46,619 nucleotides of DNA from an uncultured Porphyromonas sp. GTDB lineage: Bacteria > Bacteroidota > Bacteroidia > Bacteroidales > Porphyromonadaceae. A program made the position numbers and the translations under genes. Of the stretch, positions 41,222 through 46,619 are shown in pieces. The stretch's first letter is position 1, and every line of letters starts with the position of its first letter. A model generated the notes under the pieces. That model was not told the origin of the DNA. It searched no databases and worked only from the letters and a program-made list of their open reading frames with translations. Where the stretch lies: positions 1 through 46,619 of the forward strand of contig CAJPPK010000012.1 of the NCBI GenBank assembly GCA_905372565.1, given 5' to 3'.

Positions 41222-42859
41222 TTACATCATGCCACCCATACCGCCCATACCAGGAGTCATGGCAGGCATAGCAGGAGCATCCTCCTTCTTGTCGGCGATG
41301 ACACACTCGGTCGTGAGGAACATACCAGCAATCGAAGCTGCATTCTCTAGCGCTACACGCGTGACCTTCGCTGGGTCGATAACGCCCGAAGTGTAGAGGT
41401 TCTCGAACTTGTCCTGACGGGCATTGTAGCCGAAGTCTCCTTCGCCATCCTTGACACGCTGGACGATGACGGCACCTTCCTTACCTGCGTTGGCGACGAT
41501 CTGACGTAGGGGCTCTTCGACAGCACGGCGGATGATCTCGATCCCCGTGGTCTCATCTTCATTCTCACCAACCAAGTCATCGAGGGCACGGACAGCACGC
41601 AGAAGAGCCGTACCACCACCTGGGACAGTACCCTCCTCGACCGCTGCACGTGTAGCGGAGAGCGCATCATCGACACGATCCTTCTTCTCCTTCATCTCGA
41701 CTTCGCTAGGCGCACCTACATAGAGGACAGCGACACCGCCAGAGAGCTTAGCGAGGCGTTCCTGTAGCTTCTCACGATCATAGTCTGAAGAGGTATTGGC
41801 GATCTGAGCCTTGATCTGAGCGGCACGCTCACGAATGGCTTCCTTATCACCAGCGCCATTGACGATGGTCGTATTATCCTTGTCTACGGTGATCTTCTCA
41901 GCCTTACCGAGGTCTTCGAGGGAAACTCCATCGATCTTCATACCGGTCTCTTCGCTGATCACTACCCCACCCGTGAGGATGGCGATATCCTGAAGCATAG
42001 CCTTGCGACGGTCGCCGAAGCCTGGAGCCTTAACAGCGCAAACCTTGAGGCCACCACGGAGACGATTGACGACAAGCGTTGCGAGTGCTTCGCTGTCGAT
42101 ATCTTCAGCGATGATCAGGAGAGGACGTCCAGTCTGAACCGTCTGCTCAAGGATAGGAAGAATCTCCTTGAGAGTAGAGATCTTCTTGTCATAGATGAGG
42201 ACGTAAGGGTTCTCTAGCTGTGCCTCCATCTTCTCGGAGTTCGTGACGAAGTAAGGAGAGATGTAGCCACGATCGAACTGCATCCCCTCGACCACCTCGA
42301 CGGTCGTCTCGATACCCTTAGCTTCTTCGACGGTGATGACACCTTCCTTATTCACCTTGCGCATGGCTTCGGCGATGAGCTGACCGATCTGCTCGTCACC
42401 GTTAGCCGAGATCTTAGCGACATGCTCGATCTTCTCGAAGTCATCCCCGATCTCCTGTGCCATCGAGCGGATCTCTGCGACGATCTTAGCGACGGCCTTG
42501 TCGATACCGCGCTTGAGATCCATAGGGTTCGCTCCTGCGGTGACATTCTTCAGACCTACACCGATGATCGACTGAGCGAGGATAGTCGCCGTAGTCGTAC
42601 CATCCCCGGCATCGTCATTGGTCTTGGAGGCTACCTCCTTGACGAGCTGAGCCCCCATGTTCTCGAAGGGATCTTCTAGCTCTACTTCCTTCGCTACGGA
42701 TACCCCATCCTTCGTGATATGGGGAGCACCATAGGTCTTAGCGAGGATGACGTTACGACCCTTAGGGCCAAGCGTCACCTTGACTGCATTAGCGAGGGCA
42801 TCGACACCACGCTTAAGGCTCTCACGAGCTTCTATATCGAACTTGATTTCTTTTGCCAT
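41222..42859 (-). CDS. groEL: Chaperonin GroEL (HSP60)
   Basis: A 545-aa ATP-dependent chaperonin that folds proteins inside the 14-mer cage with GroES. Hallmarks are KVTLGPKGRNVIL near the start, DGTTTATILAQ (ATP binding), ISPYFVTNSEKME, GGVAVLYVGA, VEEGTVPGGGTALLRA and the Gly-Met-rich end GMGGMGGMM. It lies 51 bases after groES, in one operon. No CIRCE element is visible upstream, so regulation is not by the usual HrcA site. Confidence 0.99.
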   Translation of the reverse strand: MAKEIKFDIEARESLKRGVDALANAVKVTLGPKGRNVILAKTYGAPHITKDGVSVAKEVELEDPFENMGAQLVKEVASKTNDDAGDGTTTATILAQSIIGVGLKNVTAGANPMDLKRGIDKAVAKIVAEIRSMAQEIGDDFEKIEHVAKISANGDEQIGQLIAEAMRKVNKEGVITVEEAKGIETTVEVVEGMQFDRGYISPYFVTNSEKMEAQLENPYVLIYDKKISTLKEILPILEQTVQTGRPLLIIAEDIDSEALATLVVNRLRGGLKVCAVKAPGFGDRRKAMLQDIAILTGGVVISEETGMKIDGVSLEDLGKAEKITVDKDNTTIVNGAGDKEAIRERAAQIKAQIANTSSDYDREKLQERLAKLSGGVAVLYVGAPSEVEMKEKKDRVDDALSATRAAVEEGTVPGGGTALLRAVRALDDLVGENEDETTGIEIIRRAVEEPLRQIVANAGKEGAVIVQRVKDGEGDFGYNARQDKFENLYTSGVIDPAKVTRVALENAASIAGMFLTTECVIADKKEDAPAMPAMTPGMGGMGGMM

Positions 42860-42910
42860 GATGATTGGTTATTTCTTAAGTAAAGAGATTGGTTAGATCT
42901 ACAGGTGATC

Positions 42911-43180
42911 TTAGAGGGTAGCTAAGACGTCAGCCTGACGCATGATGAGGTACTTTTCCCCTTCATGCTCGATTTCGGTACCAGCGTACTTACCATAGAG
43001 GACGATGTCGCCCGCCTTAAGGACCATTTCTTCATCCTTCGTACCCGTACCGACAGCGATGACTTCACCACGTAGGGGCTTTTCCTTGGCTGAATCAGGG
43101 ATGATGATACCGCTGACGGTCTTCTCTTCTTGGGAGGCAGGACGTACAAGGACGCGATCTGCAAGAGGTCGAATACTCAT
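42911..43180 (-). CDS. groES: Co-chaperonin GroES (HSP10)
   Basis: An 89-aa lid protein for GroEL. The complete Cpn10 sequence is present, including PLADRVLVRPA at the start, the mobile loop (EEKTVSGIIIPDSAKEK) and GDIVLYGKYAGTEI. It is the first gene of the groESL operon. The ~90 bases upstream contain repeated TTACG/TTAC words (GTTACGTTACTTACGTG) but no clear TAnnTTTG promoter or CIRCE. Confidence 0.98.
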   Translation of the reverse strand: MSIRPLADRVLVRPASQEEKTVSGIIIPDSAKEKPLRGEVIAVGTGTKDEEMVLKAGDIVLYGKYAGTEIEHEGEKYLIMRQADVLATL

Positions 43181-43349
43181 AGAGCTTCTATTGAATTTAG
43201 AGTGTTACGTTACTTACGTGTTAAGTAGATTTTTCTAACCATTGTTCAAGGACTATGCCAAAAGAGCACCCCGCCCTCCCGTCATTCACTAGACGTGACA
43301 AGATGACAGAAGCAACACAAGGAAGAGCACGAAGTAGACAGAAAGGGTA

Positions 43350-43365
43350 CGTTCCACGTGAAACA
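43350..43365. promoter_or_regulatory. parS: parS-like ParB-binding site 1
   Basis: CGTTCCACGTGAAACA differs from the widely conserved bacterial parS 16-mer TGTTTCACGTGAAACA at two positions, one of which is variable in the general consensus. It lies between groES and the dipeptidase gene. Confidence 0.8.
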
Positions 43366-43396
43366 AATAACCAAACCCCGAACACAGCGAAGATAG

Positions 43397-43412
43397 CGTT
43401 CCACGTGAAACA
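43397..43412. promoter_or_regulatory. parS: parS-like ParB-binding site 2
   Basis: A second, identical copy of CGTTCCACGTGAAACA, 47 bases from the first and in the same orientation. Two exact copies in one small intergenic region make chance very unlikely. Confidence 0.8.
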
Positions 43413-43427
43413 CTCACCTCTTCGGCG

Positions 43428-43435
43428 TATCTTTG
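43428..43435 (+). promoter_or_regulatory. -7 promoter element of the dipeptidase gene
   Basis: TATCTTTG, 35 bases before the ATG and only 15 bases after the second parS-like site. Confidence 0.65.
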
Positions 43436-43470
43436 TTGGCAAAATTCGATATTGATCATCCCCTCAACCC

Positions 43471-44133
43471 ATGCTTCGCTACCTCCTCCCTACCCTCTTC
43501 CTTAGTATCCTCACAGCGTCAGCCCAGCACTTCGACTCCCTTATGCGAGCGAATGGCATGGTAGACATCCAGCAAGTAGCTCCCGACATTCGGGTAGACC
43601 TCAAATACGCCACAAAGGACAACTTCATCGGGGCGAACATGTACGGCCAGCTACGTCGTGCCTACCTCCACCCTAACCTCGCCAAGGCACTCGCCCGAGC
43701 ACAGCAAGCCCTCACCAAGGAGCACCCCGGCTATCGCTTCCTCATCTATGACGCTGCCCGTCCTCAGAGCGTACAGAGGCGGATGTATCAGGCCGTGGCA
43801 GGCACCCCGAAGAAGATCTACGTCGCAGCCCCCGAGCGAGGAGGACGTCACAACTATGGTGTCGCCGCTGACCTCACCATCGTAGACGCCTCGGGGAAGC
43901 CTCTGGATATGGGTTCGCCCTTCGACCACTTTGGCGAGGAAGCCCATCTAGGCAATGAGGAGGCTCGCGTACGTGCGGGTATCTTTAATAAGGAGGTGCC
44001 AGCGAATAGATCCCTTATGCGTCGCCTCCTAGGGGCAGAGGGACTTCGCCCCTACGATAAAGAGTGGTGGCACTACCAAGAGCAGACGCCGATGAGCGAA
44101 GTCCGTAAGCGATACCAACTACTAGCCTTCTAA
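43471..44133 (+). CDS. D-alanyl-D-alanine dipeptidase (VanX/DdpX-like, peptidase M15D)
   Basis: A secreted zinc dipeptidase that cuts D-Ala-D-Ala, useful for recycling wall fragments. The signal peptide covers residues 1-19 (ending SAQ). The zinc ligands and catalytic residues of the family are seen as His127 and Asp134 (RHNYGVAADLTI) and Glu198-Trp-Trp-His201 (DKEWWHY). The substrate-binding segment YDAARP is present near residue 95. The length of 220 aa is typical. It stands alone with a promoter in front and a hairpin behind. No van regulatory genes are near, so a resistance role is not implied. Confidence 0.92.
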   Translation: MLRYLLPTLFLSILTASAQHFDSLMRANGMVDIQQVAPDIRVDLKYATKDNFIGANMYGQLRRAYLHPNLAKALARAQQALTKEHPGYRFLIYDAARPQSVQRRMYQAVAGTPKKIYVAAPERGGRHNYGVAADLTIVDASGKPLDMGSPFDHFGEEAHLGNEEARVRAGIFNKEVPANRSLMRRLLGAEGLRPYDKEWWHYQEQTPMSEVRKRYQLLAF

Positions 44134-44201
44134 TATTTACATAAATAACTGATATACAAATATATAGCATACAAAACTCCGGTTCTACTCACTCCATATA
44201 A

Positions 44202-44243
44202 ACAGCGATGGTCATCCCTCACGAGAAAGATGACCATCGCTGT
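44202..44243. terminator. Terminator between convergent genes
   Basis: ACAGCGATGGTCATC pairs with GATGACCATCGCTGT around a 12-base loop. It lies between the dipeptidase gene and the convergent anti-sigma gene. Confidence 0.85.
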
Positions 44244-44278
44244 ATTCATCTATTGCCTATACTTGGGGAAGTAGCGAC

Positions 44279-44569
44279 TTAGCCGTTAGACTCTGGTCGA
44301 TCCAGCTTCATCCCCTTACGCAAGCGTTCCTGTAGCCCTTCGACCGCCTTAGGAGCAGGACTGGGAAGAGACTCTGTCTGCTCCCTCATCCAGCGGGAGA
44401 GTGCTCTACGCTTACGCTGATAGGCAGTACAGGGAGCACAGAGTAGGAGGTGCAGTCGAAGCCTTAGATACTCCACCCAAGAGAGCCCTACATGGTCTTC
44501 CTTCTCCAAGAGTAGCGTCGTATCACGACAGGTATAGATGAGGCGATGAAGCAAGCGAGATAGAAACAT
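44279..44569 (-). CDS. Small zinc-finger (ZAS-type) protein, probable anti-sigma factor
   Basis: A 96-aa protein with the zinc anti-sigma pattern C-x25-H-x3-C-x2-C, using Cys14, His40, Cys44 and Cys47 (HLLLCAPC). No membrane segment follows, so it would be a soluble, redox- or metal-sensing type. It starts 15 bases after the sigma factor gene on the same strand. This pairing is typical of ECF sigma/anti-sigma operons and supports the role. Confidence 0.8.
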   Translation of the reverse strand: MFLSRLLHRLIYTCRDTTLLLEKEDHVGLSWVEYLRLRLHLLLCAPCTAYQRKRRALSRWMREQTESLPSPAPKAVEGLQERLRKGMKLDRPESNG

Positions 44570-44584
44570 AGATGACGAGCAAAC

Positions 44585-45142
44585 CTAAGCGTGAAACCAA
44601 CGGCTCTCCAGGCAGGCACGTAGCTGCATACGCCCCCGCTGCAAGAGTTTCCATAGATAGGTCGGACTAAGGGAGAGATCCTGACAGATAGACTTGGTCT
44701 CTTCCTCGGCCAAGTAGTAGAGCTTGATCACCTGCTTCCACTTCGGCGGTAGCGCTTCTAGGCATTGAGAGAAGGTGCGAGCGAAGTCTTCATTATCCAA
44801 GTTCAGCTCTTCCTCCGATGCACTCTCCCAGGGCTGGGTGACACGTGGATCGAGCCAATTCCCCTCTCCATCAAAGTACTGCTCTAAGCTGATCGTCCCC
44901 TCTCCTCGGTAGTGCTTCCGATAGCGATCCATCACTTTGTGGCGCAGGATCTGTGTCAGCCAGGTCAGGGGCGAGCTCTTCCCCTCGAAGCGTGACAGGG
45001 CGTCACAGGCGGTGAGGAAGGTCTCCTGCACCAGATCCTGCGCCTCGTCCTCATCATCGAGGAGGTACTGTGCTCGCTGGAGCAAGGGAGCGGTATAGTC
45101 ACGCACCCACTGCCCGATCTGTATTCGCTCTTGGTCAGTCAT
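44585..45142 (-). CDS. ECF-type RNA polymerase sigma factor
   Basis: A sigma-70 family factor of the extracytoplasmic-function group, about 185 aa from the ATG at 45142. Region 2 contains LLDDEDEAQDLVQETFLTA and ALSRFEGKSSPLTWLTQI (core-binding and -10 recognition). Region 4 contains LPPKWKQVIKLYYLAEEETK and a helix-turn-helix ending LWKLLQRGRMQLRACL. The frame extends to a TTG at 45151, but the ATG is favoured. A TACCTTTG element ends only 6 bases before the ATG, so the mRNA may be nearly leaderless. It is paired with the downstream ZAS-type protein. Confidence 0.9.
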   Translation of the reverse strand: MTDQERIQIGQWVRDYTAPLLQRAQYLLDDEDEAQDLVQETFLTACDALSRFEGKSSPLTWLTQILRHKVMDRYRKHYRGEGTISLEQYFDGEGNWLDPRVTQPWESASEEELNLDNEDFARTFSQCLEALPPKWKQVIKLYYLAEEETKSICQDLSLSPTYLWKLLQRGRMQLRACLESRWFHA

Positions 45143-45148
45143 CACTAG

Positions 45149-45156
45149 CAAAGGTA
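45149..45156 (-). promoter_or_regulatory. -7-like element next to the sigma gene start
   Basis: Minus-strand TACCTTTG, ending 6 bases before the ATG. There is no matching -33. It could be a leaderless promoter or a chance match. Confidence 0.35.
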
Positions 45157-45212
45157 GTGAAATTGGGAGTCCATAGTGATTACCCTATCTTCTTGAGGAG
45201 ACCAAGACTCTA

Positions 45213-45304
45213 GGGTCTCCAGTGTTACCTCCGAAGAGGCACTACTGATGCCCCATGAGGGGCACTACTGTTGCCTCCCGAGGGGCATCAGTAGTGCCTA
45301 CTAG
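45213..45304. repeat. 23-bp tandem dyad array (locus D)
   Basis: Four units start at 45213, 45236, 45259 and 45282. The first is degenerate, the second and third have inverted cores GGCACTACTGATGCC and GGCACTACTGTTGCC, and the last has the direct core GGCATCAGTAGTGCC followed by TACTAGTTGG. The orientation pattern differs from loci A-C. It lies between the divergent sigma and glycyl-tRNA synthetase genes. Confidence 0.85.
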
Positions 45305-45371
45305 TTGGATAAAAGAAGACCCCGAAAAGCCCCCACGAAGGGCGCTACTCGGGGAGCTGGCGGAGAATGTG

Positions 45372-45379
45372 TATTTTTG
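45372..45379 (+). promoter_or_regulatory. -7 promoter element of glyS
   Basis: TATTTTTG matches TAnnTTTG, 41 bases before the ATG. No -33 match. Confidence 0.55.
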
Positions 45380-45420
45380 TGGCAGACAATATAGTAACAT
45401 ACACGTAGAGACTTTTTATA

Positions 45421-46619
45421 ATGGCACAGCAAGAAGACCTCTTTAAGAAGGTCGTCGCACACTGTAAAGAATACGGCTTCGTCTTCCCCTCCTCCGAAAT
45501 CTATGACGGCCTCGGCGCAGTCTATGATTATGGACAGCTAGGGAGCGAACTCAAGAATAATATCAAGCGCTACTGGTGGGAAGCTATGACGCTCCTCGCC
45601 CCCAATGTCGTCGGGATCGACTCCGCTATCTTCATGCACCCCAAGATCTGGAAGGCTTCAGGTCACGTGGATGCCTTCAACGATCCCCTCATCGACAACA
45701 AGGACTCCAAGAAGCGCTACCGTGCCGACGTACTCATCGAGGATCATCTAGCCAAGATCGAAGACAAGATCAATAAGGAGGTCGCTAAGGCTGCCAAGCG
45801 CTTTGGTGAGAGCTTCGACGAGGAGCAGTTCCGTGCCACCAACGGGCGTGTACTGGAGTATCAAGCGAAGTGGAATGAGATCCACACACGCTTCTCCGAT
45901 GCCATGAACGCTACCGACCTAGAGGGGCTGCGCCAGATCATCCTGGACTGCGAGATCGTATGCCCTATCAGTGGCACACGCAATTGGACGGAGGTACGTC
46001 AGTTCAACCTCATGTTCGCCACCGAGATGGGCTCCACAGCAGAGGGTGCGATGAAGGTGTACCTCCGCCCCGAGACTGCCCAAGGGATCTTCGTCAACTT
46101 CCTCAACGTGCAGAAGACGGGACGTATGAAGATCCCCTTCGGGATCGCTCAGATCGGGAAGGCTTTCCGCAACGAGATCGTCGCCCGTCAGTTCATCTTC
46201 CGTATGCGCGAGTTTGAGCAGATGGAGATGCAGTTCTTCGTCCGACCTGGGGAGGAGCTGAAGTGGTTTGAGTTTTGGAAGGATCTCCGCCTGCGCTGGC
46301 ACAAGGCTCTTGGCCTAGGCGACCAGAAATACCGCTACCACGACCACGAGAAGCTCGCTCACTATGCCAATGCAGCTACCGACATCGAGTTCGAGATGCC
46401 CTTTGGCTTTAAGGAAGTGGAAGGAATTCACAGCCGTACGGACTTCGACCTCAAGCGTCACGAGGAGTTCAGTGGGAAGAAGCAGCAGTATTTCGATCCC
46501 GAGCTCGGAGAGAGCTACGTACCCTATGTCGTCGAGACGTCGATCGGTGTCGACCGCATGTTCCTCAGCCTCGTCTGTGGCTCCTTCGAGGAGGAAGCAC
46601 TGGAGGGAGGAGAGAAGCG
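45421..46619 (+). CDS. glyS: Glycyl-tRNA synthetase (single-chain type), 5' part only
   Basis: Class II synthetase that charges tRNA-Gly. The ATG at 45421 begins MAQQEDLFKKVVAHCKEYGF, and about 399 codons are inside the window before the end cuts the gene. Class II motif segments are visible: GAVYDYGQLGSELKNNIKRYWW (split here only for description), VYLRPETAQGIFVNF, and the motif-2 region GIAQIGKAFRNEIVARQF with RMREFEQMEMQFFV. Near the window end SIGVDRMFLSL is the start of motif 3. It is the dimeric, eukaryote-like single-chain form, usual in Bacteroidetes. It has a promoter element just upstream and a 23-bp array before that. Confidence 0.97.
   Translation, partial: MAQQEDLFKKVVAHCKEYGFVFPSSEIYDGLGAVYDYGQLGSELKNNIKRYWWEAMTLLAPNVVGIDSAIFMHPKIWKASGHVDAFNDPLIDNKDSKKRYRADVLIEDHLAKIEDKINKEVAKAAKRFGESFDEEQFRATNGRVLEYQAKWNEIHTRFSDAMNATDLEGLRQIILDCEIVCPISGTRNWTEVRQFNLMFATEMGSTAEGAMKVYLRPETAQGIFVNFLNVQKTGRMKIPFGIAQIGKAFRNEIVARQFIFRMREFEQMEMQFFVRPGEELKWFEFWKDLRLRWHKALGLGDQKYRYHDHEKLAHYANAATDIEFEMPFGFKEVEGIHSRTDFDLKRHEEFSGKKQQYFDPELGESYVPYVVETSIGVDRMFLSLVCGSFEEEALEGGEK

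Noticed and set aside
43181..43260. CIRCE/HrcA operator upstream of groES
   Set aside because: The inverted repeat TTAGCACTC-N9-GAGTGCTAA is not present. Only repeated TTACG words were seen.
43471..44133. Vancomycin-resistance vanX gene
   Set aside because: It has a secretion signal and no van neighbours. Secreted housekeeping relatives are common in Gram-negative bacteria, so a resistance role is not supported.

Overview
The window looks like chromosomal DNA from a Bacteroidales bacterium, most likely Porphyromonas or a close relative. The tmRNA tag reads GENNYALAA, the tag I recall for Porphyromonas gingivalis. Promoters with the Bacteroidetes -7 element TAnnTTTG recur. Secreted proteins are rich in lipoboxes, there is a SusC/SusD pair, and there is an Rnf complex. 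No ribosomal RNA, complete insertion sequence, CRISPR array or prophage was seen.

Layout. 0.2-10.9 kb: miaB; a family GH2 beta-mannosidase on the minus strand; tmRNA (ssrA); a gene-free stretch with a 23-bp-period operator-like array; an HU-like DNA-binding protein; a cell-wall amidase, MlaD-like and nucleotide-sugar-epimerase-like operon; tRNA-Gln; a membrane acyltransferase. 10.9-20.4 kb, minus strand: an outer-membrane acquisition operon. It runs from a BtuB-like TonB-dependent receptor to two DUF5074/YncE-type surface lipoproteins, then two leucine-rich-repeat lipoproteins and one further lipoprotein. 20.7-22.4 kb, minus: an OmpA-like lipoprotein and a dihydroorotate-dehydrogenase-like enzyme. 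23.2-30.0 kb, plus: a short starch-type locus susB-susC-susD. 30.7-31.9 kb: an NYN-domain RNase-like protein with a C-terminal cold-shock domain, behind a terminator-like leader hairpin. 32.1-37.7 kb: rseC-like gene and rnfBCDGEA. 37.8-40.6 kb, minus: a membrane-anchored KAP-family P-loop NTPase. 40.9-43.2 kb, minus: a candidate structured RNA, groEL and groES. 43.3-43.4 kb: two parS-like sites. 43.5 kb to the end: a VanX-like dipeptidase, a zinc anti-sigma/ECF sigma pair, and the 5' part of glycyl-tRNA synthetase, cut by the window edge.

The most unusual feature is a set of intergenic tandem arrays whose units contain a short palindromic or dyad core and repeat every 22 or 23 bp. At least three unrelated core sequences share this architecture: GGCA(T/A)CAGTAGTGCC at four loci (14.9, 22.6, 40.8 and 45.2 kb), AAGCTATAGCTT-type at 1.7 and 20.5 kb, and AAAGCAACGTTGCTTT-type at 30.4 kb. 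A fourth array at 5.27 kb has dyads resembling GGTCAC-N7-GTAACC. The first family looks like a MITE built of 23-bp bricks. Two CGTTCCACGTGAAACA sites at 43.35-43.41 kb closely match the bacterial parS consensus and suggest this end of the window is in the origin-proximal, ParB-loaded part of the chromosome.
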